Program-made: the position numbers and the translations under genes
Assembly: GCA_028285545.1 (NCBI GenBank)
Contig: JANQPA010000042.1
Coordinates: 1 to 60,248 of the forward strand
Direction: 5' to 3'
DNA from: Saprospiraceae bacterium
Lineage (GTDB): Bacteria; Bacteroidota; Bacteroidia; Chitinophagales; Saprospiraceae
DNA: 60,248 nucleotides
Notes under the pieces: generated by a model
The model's input: the letters and a program-made list of their open reading frames with translations, nothing else
The model's database searches: none
Told to the model about the DNA's origin: nothing
Shown: positions 18,401 through 27,813 of the stretch, piece by piece
How positions within the stretch are numbered: the first letter of the stretch is position 1
Layout of the letters: each line of letters opens with the position of its first letter

Positions 18401-21384
18401 AGGTTTATACTTCCATTATTACTATCAAAGCAACTAGGTGCAGTCTGCTCAAAAACCAACTTTAATGGATCGGCCTCGTTTATTAATATGTCTTCAATAA
18501 TATTCTGACATTCCCCTTCAGTGACCGTAACACTATATAATCCACCTGGAAGACTATCGATACAACTGGTAGTATCGCCGGTACTCCATAAAAACCGGGG
18601 ATTTACCCCCAACTCTACATCAATACAAATCTGACCATCGGAAGCACCAGCACAAGATACTTCCTGTACGACCGGAGTATTTAATACCGCATCAGGGCCA
18701 TTTACCAAAACAGAGCGAACGACAAATTCGCAGGAAGCTGAAGAGCCATCAGAGACAGTTATGTCATAAGCCCCCTGACTTAAACTATCCAGGAGGAATG
18801 TGCCGGCATTGACAATAGAGTCACCACTAATTCCACTAGTTCCTGACCAAAAATATCGGTAAGGAGGAGCACCACTTAAAGGAGTAATCGTTATTTGTCC
18901 ATCATTTCCCCCACATTGACTAACCGAACTAACTGATCTTTGGACTCCTAATAAACCATCGGTATTTGTTATCACAACTGTATCTGTAGAAATACAACCA
19001 TCCGCATCAGTCACTCGAAGCCCCAAACTCAAAGATTCGTTTCGCTCCGAAGGAGCCTGTAGGGTAACCGAATCTGTTTGTTCGCCATTTTCCCATAAAA
19101 ATTGGAAGGGGCCATTCCCTTCATCAATTTGTACTTTTACCTGTTGAATGCCCTCATTACAAAGTCCAAATTCTTTGGCAGGAGAAAAAGAAATGGCTGG
19201 TCCTGAGGAAAATCGAATTTCTAAACTATCCTGGTCAATACAACCTTCACTACTTTCCATCAGGAAATAAATGACAGTTTGCTCAGCGGGATCCACTATA
19301 TTTGAGTTCAACAATTGATCTTTTTGAACCGGGAAAGTATCAGAGAAAAATAATTGGCCACCGGTAAAATTCAAATCTTCAATCGGAACAGAATTCAAAT
19401 CCAATAATTGTCCCTGGCACACAGAGGGATTCATTTCCAAACTCAAATTAGGATTAGGGTTAACAATCACGATTACTTCAGATCGTTCTAAAGATCTACA
19501 ACCAATACCTAATTCTTCTGCATAAAACCTGTATTCTATAGGGGCTGTAGTGTTATTAAGAGGTAGTTCCGGAAAAAAACAAGTTCCCAAAGGACCTACA
19601 ATATCATCACCATCCCTAGAACCATACCACAGTATGAAATTTTCTGGGTCTGAAGGTACTGCACATATCATCGCCTGCTCTCCTGAACAAATGGTATCAC
19701 CCTGAGTTACAGGGCTTGGCAATGCCGTATCATCCTCCATTCCATTACAATTATTATCAATGCCATCACAAGGAATTTCCTCAGCTCCTGGATTAAGGTT
19801 GGGATTGGCATCATTACAATCTAAGCCATTATCTACATATCCGGGAGGGACAAGGGCGGCACAACTCAAAATAAAGACATTTGGATCTCCATATCCATCC
19901 TGATCGGCATCTACATAAAAAGCCTGGTCAGGCCGTCCTAAATCTTCAGAGCCATAAAATACAATTTCATCCAGGGCAATATCTCCTTTGGACCCGTTCC
20001 CTTTCACTGCCACAAATCGAAATTGAAGATTAGCTCCATCCGGAAACTCTGCAAGAGATAAATACACTTTATTCCATTGCTCTCCCTGATTACCACCTCT
20101 TTCCCAAATTGATTGCCAGGAAAAGCCACCATCTTCGGAAACCTCAAATCTCAGCTGTCCTGTTTGAAAGCCAAACATGTGGTAATTAAAAGAAACATGG
20201 CAAGTATCCGTTCCTTTTTTATTCAATTGAATACAATTTGAAATCAGATAGGCTTCAGAGCCTTCACCACAAGGAGTATTTCCGGAAGCTTCCATATAAA
20301 TGTAACTACCATCTCCACTTACATCTTCATCCGGCCCGGTCCCATTAGTTGGAGTACCAATAGAGGCAACCAACCAATCAAAATCATCATTTTCCTGATC
20401 ATTCTGCCAAATTCCTTCAATATTACATATTAAGCCACAGGTAAATCCACATGCTGTTTGGTCATCAAAATCAGTTATTAAGCTTGGAGGTGGAGGCAAA
20501 CATCCGGTAGTAACAAACAAGGGACAAGAATTGGTAGAAAACTGACCGGATTGTTCACAGAAGTTGCGCAGGTATATTTCGTATGGGGTATCCGGATCAA
20601 GACGCTCCAAAGCAAAGGGTGCACATCCATTAACTTGTACGACCTCTCCCTGGTCAGCAGCAAATCGGGTTCCAGGCCTGAATCCGGGAGGTCCATACTC
20701 TACAATAATTGGTCCACAATTATCCGAAGGCAGCCAATCAATGATTACTGTAGTGGTATCAACTTTTGCGATGTGGGCCTCTTGAATAGGTAAGCATTGT
20801 ATCGGCTCAAAAACCAATTCAAAATATTCCAGTGTTCCTCCATCTTCAATTACATCATCACAAACTTGCAATGTCCAGATCCCATTTGGATCAGTTCTTT
20901 GGTCATTAAAATTAAGAAGGCTCTCTTCTGGAAGGTAAGGGCCATTTAAAAAGGGTGGAAAATCCGCTTCTATAGGGATACAGGATGTCACAGAGAAGGT
21001 GACATATCCATTACAATCAAAGGGATCATACTGACCAACATCATCATCTCCTCCTCCAACATCACTCATCAAAGACACTGAACGCCCACGTGGAGAGACA
21101 AGACTTATGTCCAAATCTCCTACCCAGGAATGACGAATTAATATTCTTACTTCTTTAAGAAATACATCCGTACCTAATTCAGTACCAGGAGCGTTGGTAA
21201 CCTGAAAATCAAATTCATCTGGGTCTCCGACAGGGAGATTTTCAGGACAACTCAAATCCCGTATAGGCAAGGCACTATTACAAGGGAGGGGATTAGGTAA
21301 AGGTGATGATTGTGCTGAAAGCCTAAATGTAACTGCATTAATACTAAACAAAATAAGAACCAGGGATTGTAGCCTTCTTCTCAT
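15394..21384 (-). CDS. giant T9SS-secreted SprB-repeat adhesin with P-domain, MAM-like and MopE modules
   Basis: A cell-surface or secreted protein of 1996 residues from ATG at 21384, chosen because it starts the signal peptide (MRRRLQSLVLILFSINAV...SAQ). The order is: proprotein-convertase P-domain-like jelly roll (SWVGDLDISLVSPRG, NGIWTLQVCD); fibronectin-III-like region; MAM-like region ending in IALDEIVFYG; MopE-type Ca/metal segment (DADQDGYGDP, GLDCNDANP, CDGIDNNCNG); Ig-like region; about 15 SprB-type repeats (GGxxPYxYxWSNG...GxYxVTVTDxNGC); and a T9SS type A sorting domain (VKLFPNPALD...). SprB is the gliding adhesin of Flavobacterium; the function here is inferred. It converges on the porE-like gene. 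Confidence 0.92.
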   Translation of the reverse strand: MRRRLQSLVLILFSINAVTFRLSAQSSPLPNPLPCNSALPIRDLSCPENLPVGDPDEFDFQVTNAPGTELGTDVFLKEVRILIRHSWVGDLDISLVSPRGRSVSLMSDVGGGDDDVGQYDPFDCNGYVTFSVTSCIPIEADFPPFLNGPYLPEESLLNFNDQRTDPNGIWTLQVCDDVIEDGGTLEYFELVFEPIQCLPIQEAHIAKVDTTTVIIDWLPSDNCGPIIVEYGPPGFRPGTRFAADQGEVVQVNGCAPFALERLDPDTPYEIYLRNFCEQSGQFSTNSCPLFVTTGCLPPPPSLITDFDDQTACGFTCGLICNIEGIWQNDQENDDFDWLVASIGTPTNGTGPDEDVSGDGSYIYMEASGNTPCGEGSEAYLISNCIQLNKKGTDTCHVSFNYHMFGFQTGQLRFEVSEDGGFSWQSIWERGGNQGEQWNKVYLSLAEFPDGANLQFRFVAVKGNGSKGDIALDEIVFYGSEDLGRPDQAFYVDADQDGYGDPNVFILSCAALVPPGYVDNGLDCNDANPNLNPGAEEIPCDGIDNNCNGMEDDTALPSPVTQGDTICSGEQAMICAVPSDPENFILWYGSRDGDDIVGPLGTCFFPELPLNNTTAPIEYRFYAEELGIGCRSLERSEVIVIVNPNPNLSLEMNPSVCQGQLLDLNSVPIEDLNFTGGQLFFSDTFPVQKDQLLNSNIVDPAEQTVIYFLMESSEGCIDQDSLEIRFSSGPAISFSPAKEFGLCNEGIQQVKVQIDEGNGPFQFLWENGEQTDSVTLQAPSERNESLSLGLRVTDADGCISTDTVVITNTDGLLGVQRSVSSVSQCGGNDGQITITPLSGAPPYRYFWSGTSGISGDSIVNAGTFLLDSLSQGAYDITVSDGSSASCEFVVRSVLVNGPDAVLNTPVVQEVSCAGASDGQICIDVELGVNPRFLWSTGDTTSCIDSLPGGLYSVTVTEGECQNIIEDILINEADPLKLVFEQTAPSCFDSNNGSINLSVFGGKPEFDVRWSSGQATEDLEGIGVGQYKVTVTDDNGCTNTDSVLLQAPAPLEIFLDSLKNISCFGDVDGSIRISTIGGRGPYKYEWSNGVQAPLVQQLGKGDYTILVTDFNGCFKTETYTIGEPDVLEVQLQEISQPTCIGDMTGKIAVSVNGGTAPYIYDWSNGGTDSVLQNLGVGRYDLVVRDASGCFTDTFTVQLSASSILDLTTIIEQPDCVGKENGSLELQPNGTAPFSYDWENGESGNTLSNLGVGSYPLVITDGDGCIYDTTIVVDAPQAIEAEIDLRPATCFQGSDGLISLNVDGNLTAPIQYRWSDGNTQKNRSGLEDGFYVLTITDGNSCQLITDTLVLKSPEPLVSTVIDVGPIKCKGEATGFIELQTTGGIPPYQFDWDDLEQETESVFDIPAGSYRVQVKDANDCSFETNITIEEPQVLNVAIDLNVGNICSGDTTNLLQAEVFGGTPPYKYLWNNGTVAKSIQNVSPGDYSVEVTDANNCAEAAPTIKVKDASIQLSLDSFYVDDISCNGASDGQMTAKVSGGRAPYTFHFSNNHRVTTLDDSVVCTGLPVARNYRVTITDRNGCTIISENKSINQPAILSVSLNNIKDVTCVGGADGAVFVNPVGGTGPYTYKWTNSAGDSISNTPSLMNVEIGTYELLLMDKNGCERTLSNLTVRDNGNPLNLVDSLLQIFPAKCKEGDEGAILLTLTGGKPPFEYNWSNGSTFEDQTQLGAGTYTLTVTDADNCTTVFPTFEIEEPDLPILEPALQVIDASCFGAVDGKALSLATGGLAPYSYLWQRDGQTIPGSVDSVTNLRAGTYKMVVVDQNECRKELSFSVGQPDSLSVQINIIPPISQEESTLLRAIAFGGVPNYQYRWSNGKIGSEIEGIGGVQFGVTVTDENQCTAEDEVMLTSVFESDLLNEVKLFPNPALDIAQARVFLKESRSLHLEIFDLSGKRLLRLASAKQMQHQFQLDLSSFGGGEFIVRISSNKELLYSGLLLIIE

Positions 21385-21636
21385 TTTTCCGTTTTTTTTT
21401 GGGAGTATTAAATATAATCCTTTGGTTTTACACTGTAAATTAAAGCTCCTGTAGTATCCAAGGCCAAAAGACAACATCATTATACTCTAACGGATATTAA
21501 GTCTTAGAGCGTGTTTATAATAATAGACTTAATCCGGTTTTTGGGTGAAATAATTACGTACTGTAAAGTAATAGGAATAATTCCAATTTAAAAAAAAGCA
21601 ATAAGTCCTTTTTTGTCAAATAGTCATAAAAAGCAA

Positions 21637-21673
21637 AAAAAATAGGGTATGTTGAAAACACACCCTATTTTTT
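21637..21673 (-). terminator. terminator downstream of leuS
   Basis: AAAAAATAGGGT (21637-21648) and ACCCTATTTTTT (21662-21673) form a 12-bp stem with a T-run in both directions. It lies 23 bp past the leuS stop. Confidence 0.88.
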
Positions 21674-21696
21674 ATAACAAAAATTCCGATATTTTA

Positions 21697-24567
21697 CTAT
21701 CCCACTACGATATTAATCATTCTTTTGGGGACAACAATTACTTTTCTAACGGTTTTACCTTCTAACCATTTTTGGATGTCCTGATTGGCAACGGCCTCTT
21801 TTTCCAAGTCTTCCTTACTCGCGTCTGCAGGAAATTCAGCTGTTGCTCTTTTTTTGCCATTAATGCTAATAGGATATTCAATGCTATCCTCAATCAAATA
21901 TTCCTCATTCAATATTGGATAAGAAGCATGATGAACACTACCACCACCTTCTAATTTGTACCACAATTCCTCAGCCAAGTGAGGAGCAAAGGGAGCGATT
22001 AAACGCACCATTTCTTCCAATATCAATTTGTTATTACTGTTGATTTTTTTGAAATCATTAGTGGCTACCATAAAAGCACTGACACAAGTATTAAAAGAGA
22101 ATCGTTCAATATCATCACTTACCTTTTTGATGGCAGTATGCAAAATTTTCAATTCTTCTTTTGATGGTGTACCTTCCTTAACCAACCAATTACCATTGCG
22201 ATCAAAAAACAAGCCCCAAAATTTTCTCAAAAACTTGCTAACTCCATCTATTCCCTGAGTGTCCCAAGGTTTGGCTTGCTCAATAGGTCCCAAAAACATC
22301 TCATACAAGCGGAAACAATCAGCGCCATATTGCTCTACCACATCATCCGGATTGATAACGTTGTATTTAGATTTTGACATTTTCCCCACTTCTGAATGAG
22401 TAGTCATAATCATTTTAACGGCTCCATTTTTTGGAGTAAAATTACCATTTTTGAATACGCCACTGGGGCTTTCAAAAACAGCATCATTGTATTCTGGTCT
22501 CCATCCAATAAAATTTTCAATCCCCTCATTATCCAAATGCGAATTATCTGAACCGTATTCACTTACATAATCAACCAAAACGGGGATAGGAATAAATTCT
22601 TTACCATTTCTTTCTTCTGTTTCCTTCAATTCAGCACTGACAAAACGATACTGACTGCCCTCTTTTTGTTTTTCCAAGAAGATAAATTCAATTACTCCCT
22701 GGATCATCCCCTGATTGATCAATTTGCGGAAGGGTTCTTTAGTAGGCACCAATCCTTTGTCGTACAAAAATTTATGCCAGAATCGAGAATACATCAAATG
22801 TCCCACGGCATGTTCTGTTCCTCCGACATACAAATCGACATCTTTCCAGTAATTTATGGCCTTCTGATCAGCAAACTCTTCATTATTTTTAGGATCCATA
22901 TAGCGCAAAAAATACCAGGAGGAGCCTGCAAAACCAGGCATGGTATCCGTTTCGCGGGTATATCCATTGTCCAAGTTCACCCATTCTTTAATCCTTCCCA
23001 AAGGAGAAGTAGTTCCAGAAGCCGGTTGAAAATCATTAGAATCCGGCAATTCCAAAGGCAATTCACTAATATCCAAGGGATAAGCAACCCCATCTTTATC
23101 ATAAACAATGGGAAAGGGCTCGCCCCAATAACGCTGGCGGCTATAAATGGCATCTCGCAATTTATAATTCACCTGAGGTTGTCCAATCCCCATTTCCTCC
23201 AATCTATCATTAATGGCTTGAATAGCGTCCATGACTTCCATTCCATTCAAAAAGTCGGAATTGATCATTTTTCCCTTCTTATCTTCAATACTGGCACCTT
23301 CATACATTGATTTATCAATGATATCAATAATGCGCAATCCATATTTTTCGGCAAAACGGTGGTCACGTTCATCATCGGCAGGTACAGCCATGATACAGCC
23401 GGTACCATAATCTTTCAATACATACTCCCCTATCCAGATGGGAATTTTTTCATTATTAAAAGGATTGATGGCAAAAGACCCAGTAAAAGCCCCTGTCACT
23501 TCCTTGGTTTCGGACATGCGCTCCCGCTCGGATCTGGATTTGACATAATCTAAATATTGGCTGATCTCTTCTTCCTGATTAGGAGTAGTAATTTCCGCTA
23601 CCCAATCATGTTCTGGGGCAATAACCATAAAAGTGGCTCCAAAAATGGTATCTGGGCGGGTAGTATAAATTTCTATTTTACGATCAGAGCCTTCGATTTC
23701 AAAAAATACCTGAGCTCCGGTAGAACGGCCAATCCAGTTCGACTGCATTTTTTTCATAGCCTCAGACCATTCCAAGTCCTGCAAATCATTCAACAAACGC
23801 TCAGCATAGGCGGTAATGCGCAAAGACCATTGCAACATAGGTTTGCGCTCTACAGGAAAACCTCCTCTTTCAGATACCCCATCTTTAACTTCATCATTAG
23901 CCAAAACAGTACCCAAGGCTTCACACCAGTTAACATAGGTCAATTTTCGGTAGGCCAAACGATAGTTCATCAAAATATCATTCTGCTCCTTGGCTGTCAT
24001 TTCCACCCACTCCTGGGCAGTAAATGAAATGCTTTCACTGTTGGCTGCCTGAATTCCCTGGCTGCCATTCTGTTCGAAATGCTCCTTCAAAATCGAAATG
24101 GGAACGGCTTTGTCTTTTTCAGTATCATAAAAATGCTCAAACAATTGCAAGAAAATCCATTGGGTCCACTTATAAAAGGAGGGCTCACAAGTTCTCACTT
24201 CCCTATCCCAATCGAAGCTAAAGCCCAAATTTCCCAATTGCTGCCGATAGCGGTCTATATTTTTATTGGTAGAAATGGCCGGATGAACACCATGCTGCAA
24301 TGCATATTGTTCAGCAGGCAAGCCAAAGGCATCATAGCCCATCGGATGAAGCACATTAAACCCATTCATACGTTTATAGCGAGCAAAAATATCTGATGCG
24401 ATATACCCCAAGGGATGACCTACATGCAGACCTGCCCCTGAAGGATAAGGAAACATATCCAAAACGTAAAATTTTGGCTGTTCGCTATTATTATCCACCT
24501 TATAGATTTGGTGGTCCTCCCAATACTTCTTCCATTTAGGTTCAAAATCTCGTGGCTTATAGTCCAT
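21697..24567 (-). CDS. leuS: leucine--tRNA ligase
   Basis: Class I aminoacyl-tRNA synthetase charging tRNA-Leu in the cytosol. It has 956 residues. The HIGH motif appears as HVGH at 48-51 within FPYPSGAGLHVGH and the KMSKS loop at 729-733. The editing (CP1) domain lies between, with the threonine-rich TTRPDTIFGATF motif and the GTGCIMAVPADDERD pocket that hydrolyses mischarged tRNA. The anticodon-binding region follows (LIAPFAPHLAEELW). The C-terminus ends in KVIVVPKRMINIVVG, typical of the family. The length exceeds E. coli LeuS (about 860), as is common in Bacteroidota because of extra inserts, here around residues 150-185 and 630-690. It is a single gene with its own terminator. Confidence 0.98.
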   Translation of the reverse strand: MDYKPRDFEPKWKKYWEDHQIYKVDNNSEQPKFYVLDMFPYPSGAGLHVGHPLGYIASDIFARYKRMNGFNVLHPMGYDAFGLPAEQYALQHGVHPAISTNKNIDRYRQQLGNLGFSFDWDREVRTCEPSFYKWTQWIFLQLFEHFYDTEKDKAVPISILKEHFEQNGSQGIQAANSESISFTAQEWVEMTAKEQNDILMNYRLAYRKLTYVNWCEALGTVLANDEVKDGVSERGGFPVERKPMLQWSLRITAYAERLLNDLQDLEWSEAMKKMQSNWIGRSTGAQVFFEIEGSDRKIEIYTTRPDTIFGATFMVIAPEHDWVAEITTPNQEEEISQYLDYVKSRSERERMSETKEVTGAFTGSFAINPFNNEKIPIWIGEYVLKDYGTGCIMAVPADDERDHRFAEKYGLRIIDIIDKSMYEGASIEDKKGKMINSDFLNGMEVMDAIQAINDRLEEMGIGQPQVNYKLRDAIYSRQRYWGEPFPIVYDKDGVAYPLDISELPLELPDSNDFQPASGTTSPLGRIKEWVNLDNGYTRETDTMPGFAGSSWYFLRYMDPKNNEEFADQKAINYWKDVDLYVGGTEHAVGHLMYSRFWHKFLYDKGLVPTKEPFRKLINQGMIQGVIEFIFLEKQKEGSQYRFVSAELKETEERNGKEFIPIPVLVDYVSEYGSDNSHLDNEGIENFIGWRPEYNDAVFESPSGVFKNGNFTPKNGAVKMIMTTHSEVGKMSKSKYNVINPDDVVEQYGADCFRLYEMFLGPIEQAKPWDTQGIDGVSKFLRKFWGLFFDRNGNWLVKEGTPSKEELKILHTAIKKVSDDIERFSFNTCVSAFMVATNDFKKINSNNKLILEEMVRLIAPFAPHLAEELWYKLEGGGSVHHASYPILNEEYLIEDSIEYPISINGKKRATAEFPADASKEDLEKEAVANQDIQKWLEGKTVRKVIVVPKRMINIVVG

Positions 24568-24839
24568 GGCTTGAATAATGTATATTAGTTAAAATCGAAT
24601 TGGCAAAAAGTTTGCCAGTAACAAAATTATGGTCTCAACAATAATTTTTCAGACATAATTCCAAAATTGGGCAAAATCTTGACAAAATATTCGACCTCTA
24701 AAATTATTTTTTATTGTGCTTTGCTTAATTTAGGTTGCGAAAATAGCCAAAAATATCTAGTTTTTGTAGGCAAAATCATCAAGATTAGCAATACAATGAA
24801 ATAAATAATATCATTTCTCAAAATCAAAATCCGCATGTT

Positions 24840-25598
24840 ATGAAACGCAATCCAAAGACAATAATAGTCCCCATTTTTATACTCAGCTTAATCCTTTCAA
24901 ATTCATTAGAAGGACAAAACACGGTTCCTCCAAATGATGGCACAATGGAGGCCTATATATCCATGGGGGATGATGTTCAAATGATAAACACCTTTGATTT
25001 TAGATATGAGGGTGTCAAAGGCACTCCTTATTTATATGAAGATTGGCAAAAGGGATATGTCAACTTTAAAAACAAAAAAGAAGAAGAAGCAAAAACCTTC
25101 AAAATGAATATCAATCTTTACGAACATACTCTTTTTGTTGTGCTCTATAATGGAACTGTTGGGACATTACCCAGCCAACATATTGAGGATGTTAATTTTA
25201 TTATTGAAGAGAACGGAGAGGCCACAGAACGAAAATTTATTCCTCTACCAAGAAAACAAGTTGAAGGTCTTAAGGTTCCCGGACTTGGATTTTATCAGAT
25301 AGTCCATAAGGGCGAATATCTTTTATTAAAAAATTACCGCAAAATATTTCAGGAGGCTGATTACAAAGGAGCTTATAGTACTGATGTCAGATATGATGAA
25401 TACAAGGATGAGAAAAAATACTTTTTTTCAAAGGATGGAACCACCTTCGAGAAGTTAAAGTTAAAGAGCAAAAATCTGGAAAAAGCTCTTCCAAAACATG
25501 CATCTGACATCAAAAAAACAATTAAGGAAAAGAAACTTAATTTATCAAATGATGAAGATGTCAAAACACTTTTAATAACTTTAGAAAATAAAAGCTAA
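24840..25598 (+). CDS. secreted protein of unknown function
   Basis: A 252-residue exported protein not assigned to a named family. It begins with a basic N-terminus and hydrophobic stretch (KTIIVPIFILSLILSNSLEGQ), consistent with a type I signal peptide. The mature part has the motif GTPYLYEDWQKGYV, a pattern seen in uncharacterised Bacteroidota secreted proteins, and alternating strands. The C-terminal quarter is highly basic and helical (FEKLKLKSKNLEKALPKHASDIKKTIKEKKLNL). The next gene, a membrane-anchored regulator, starts 87 bp downstream after a small hairpin, so the two may be partly co-transcribed. No catalytic residues can be proposed. Confidence 0.72.
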   Translation: MKRNPKTIIVPIFILSLILSNSLEGQNTVPPNDGTMEAYISMGDDVQMINTFDFRYEGVKGTPYLYEDWQKGYVNFKNKKEEEAKTFKMNINLYEHTLFVVLYNGTVGTLPSQHIEDVNFIIEENGEATERKFIPLPRKQVEGLKVPGLGFYQIVHKGEYLLLKNYRKIFQEADYKGAYSTDVRYDEYKDEKKYFFSKDGTTFEKLKLKSKNLEKALPKHASDIKKTIKEKKLNLSNDEDVKTLLITLENKS

Positions 25599-25622
25599 GC
25601 CAAGGAGTTCTTTTTTATAAGT

Positions 25623-25645
25623 AAGCCTTAATCGCAATAAGGCTT
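25623..25645 (+). terminator. weak hairpin between secreted gene and regulator gene
   Basis: AAGCCTTA and TAAGGCTT pair across 7 bases. The following sequence TAATC is only mildly T-rich, so it may attenuate rather than end transcription. Confidence 0.4.
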
Positions 25646-25685
25646 TAATCAGAGATTTTGCATTTAATAATAAATTTGTGTTTCC

Positions 25686-27599
25686 ATGCCATCTTCAGAA
25701 GAACTCGGTCAAAATGAGGCTCTATTGGAAAACCTCAAACAAATTGTCCTCGACAATCTTCAAAACGAGCAGTTTACAGTCAGCAGCTTATCAAAGCAGG
25801 CAGGCATCAGCAGGTCTCATTTACACCGAAAATTAAAATTATTAAAAGGACAATCTATCAGCCAGTTTATTCGAGAGGTTCGCTTAGAGGAGGCCATGAA
25901 AATGCTGGTAAAAGATGTCGGAACCTCTTCTGAAATTGCCTATAAAGTGGGCTTTAGCAGCTCTTCCTATTTTCATAAATGCTTTCTTGATTTTTATGGT
26001 TTCACTCCCGGAGAAGCTAAGAAAAGGCAAGGTGAACAAAAAATAGACCCTGGAGTCTATGAAAATAAAAACCAGGAATCAGATTCTAGTTTAGCAGATC
26101 AAATGACGAGCAGGAAAAATTTTGGGATTTTTTTAATTTTTGCTGTTGCCCTGGCCTTAGTTTTTGTCCTTAGATCCTTAAATTTATTTCCTGTAAACCA
26201 AGAGAATATATCTATTGCCATATTACCTTTTGAGCAGCAAGAGGATCAATTAAATGAAGAATATCTTTCAGCAGGAGTTCATGATGCACTGATAAATGAG
26301 TTGGGAAAAATTCCAGGATTCCGTGTCATTTCAAAAACTTCAAGTGTAAAATATCTTGACAGTAATATTCAAATGTCAAAAATAGCTAATGAACTAGAAG
26401 TCAATTGGCTATTAAAAGGAAGTGTATCCTTAGAAGATAATAACCTAAAAGTTAAAGTTCGCCTGCTTGGAGCTTTCCCAAACGAAGAGATTATTTGGAC
26501 TAAAGATTATGATCAGGCTTTTAGTCAAATATTATTTGTCCAAAAAGATATGGTCAAGAACATCATTGACAAGGTGAAAGGGAAAGTACCTCAGCCTCAG
26601 GCAAATCAACTAAACCAGGCAAAAAAAGTAAATACGGAGACCTATAAAAATTATTTAAGAGGGATGTATTTCCTTAATAAAGGAGATAAGGCAGGGTTTG
26701 AAAAAGGAATAGGTTTTTTACAAAAAGCTATTGAACTTGATCCAGCCGATCCATATGCTTATGCGGGTATGGCTGTAGGGTATGGAATAATGGGACATGG
26801 CCCTGTATTTGAAAAAAATGCTCCCACCTTAGCCAGAGCTTCAGCCAAAAGAGCGCTTACTCTGGATGAAAATCTTGATAATGCCCACACCGCACTAGGA
26901 ATGGTACACTTATATCAGGAGTGGAATTGGGCGGCTGCCGAAAGCTCTTTTAAAGAGGCTTTATTATTGAATCCAAACAACGAAATAGCCCATGCACATT
27001 ATGCTTGGTTACATCTTCTCCTGGATAATTATGAAGAAGCCATTAAAGAAGCCCGGCTTGCCGTTGAAATAGATCCACTTTCCCCTACTTATACTGCCTG
27101 GTTGGCTTGGATACATGTTTTATTGGGCCATAATGAAGAAGCAATGATAGAGGTAAATAAATCCCTTGATCTCCAGAAAGGATTTCATTATGGCCATTTG
27201 GTCAAAGGTATAATTTATGTACGCCGTGGAGAATTTGTAAAAGCCATTGCAGAGCATAAAAAATTGCCTTCCACCAATAATATGTATCAAATTTCTCTCG
27301 CCATAACTTATGCCATTGCTGGTCAAACTGAGAATGCCTTAGCTTTATTCCATGATTTAGAAGAAAAGAGCAATGAGCAGTTTGTCAATCCCACTATAAT
27401 GGGTATACTTTGTGCAAATCTTCATGAAGAAGATAAAGCATTTTATTATCTCAACATGAGTCTTGAAAATAAAGTCTACCCCTTGCCTTGGATAAAGTAT
27501 TTTGATGGGATTGAGCTTCTTGAAAATGACCCGCGCCTTAAGGAATTGTTCCAAAAATTAAACCTGCCATTAAAACTATGGGCTTCAAATAGCCAGTGA
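25686..27599 (+). CDS. membrane-anchored AraC-type regulator with TolB/FlgO-like and TPR domains
   Basis: A one-component envelope-to-DNA regulator of 637 residues. An AraC HTH pair is at the N-terminus (residues 12-118: VSSLSKQAGISRSHLHRKL and SSEIAYKVGFSSSSYFHKCF), which is unusual since AraC HTHs are mostly C-terminal. One TM follows at 146-168. Next is a TolB/FlgO-like domain at about 175-305 (ISIAILPFEQQ, LSAGVHDALINELGKIPGFRVISKTS), known in Bacteroidota cyclase and HTH fusions. TPR repeats fill about 315-620 (AAESSFKEALLLNPNN, EEAIKEARLAVEIDP). Topology predicts a cytosolic HTH and a periplasmic sensor. The next two genes, same strand, follow a 12-bp direct repeat that could be its operator. 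Confidence 0.88.
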   Translation: MPSSEELGQNEALLENLKQIVLDNLQNEQFTVSSLSKQAGISRSHLHRKLKLLKGQSISQFIREVRLEEAMKMLVKDVGTSSEIAYKVGFSSSSYFHKCFLDFYGFTPGEAKKRQGEQKIDPGVYENKNQESDSSLADQMTSRKNFGIFLIFAVALALVFVLRSLNLFPVNQENISIAILPFEQQEDQLNEEYLSAGVHDALINELGKIPGFRVISKTSSVKYLDSNIQMSKIANELEVNWLLKGSVSLEDNNLKVKVRLLGAFPNEEIIWTKDYDQAFSQILFVQKDMVKNIIDKVKGKVPQPQANQLNQAKKVNTETYKNYLRGMYFLNKGDKAGFEKGIGFLQKAIELDPADPYAYAGMAVGYGIMGHGPVFEKNAPTLARASAKRALTLDENLDNAHTALGMVHLYQEWNWAAAESSFKEALLLNPNNEIAHAHYAWLHLLLDNYEEAIKEARLAVEIDPLSPTYTAWLAWIHVLLGHNEEAMIEVNKSLDLQKGFHYGHLVKGIIYVRRGEFVKAIAEHKKLPSTNNMYQISLAITYAIAGQTENALALFHDLEEKSNEQFVNPTIMGILCANLHEEDKAFYYLNMSLENKVYPLPWIKYFDGIELLENDPRLKELFQKLNLPLKLWASNSQ

Positions 27600-27656
27600 T
27601 AAAACATAAGATTGCTCCTTTCCAAAAAACAAGAGCCTTCCAGGTTTCTAATGGGA

Positions 27657-27701
27657 TGCAACATAGTTTTTCAAAAATTTTCAATTATCTGCAACATAGT
27701 T
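27657..27701 (+). promoter_or_regulatory. candidate operator: two TGCAACATAGTT direct repeats
   Basis: TGCAACATAGTT occurs at 27657-27668 and again at 27690-27701, identical over 12 bp and offset by 33 bp, about three helical turns. This fits two same-face sites for an AraC-type protein. It lies between the membrane-anchored AraC gene and the lipoprotein gene. Inference from position and spacing. Confidence 0.5.
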
Positions 27702-27813
27702 AATACCTCCTAAGTCTTTGATTCCCTGATCTTTGCATAGAATCACATTTTAAGCTGTGGCCACATCTTAAATCAAAATTTCTCTAGGAATTCGTAACAA
27801 AAATTAAGAGATA

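Noticed and set aside
22666-23310. A 214-codon open frame antisense to leuS
   Set aside because: It lies wholly inside the strongly conserved leuS gene on the opposite strand and its translation has no recognisable domain or signal; long antisense frames are expected by chance in coding DNA.
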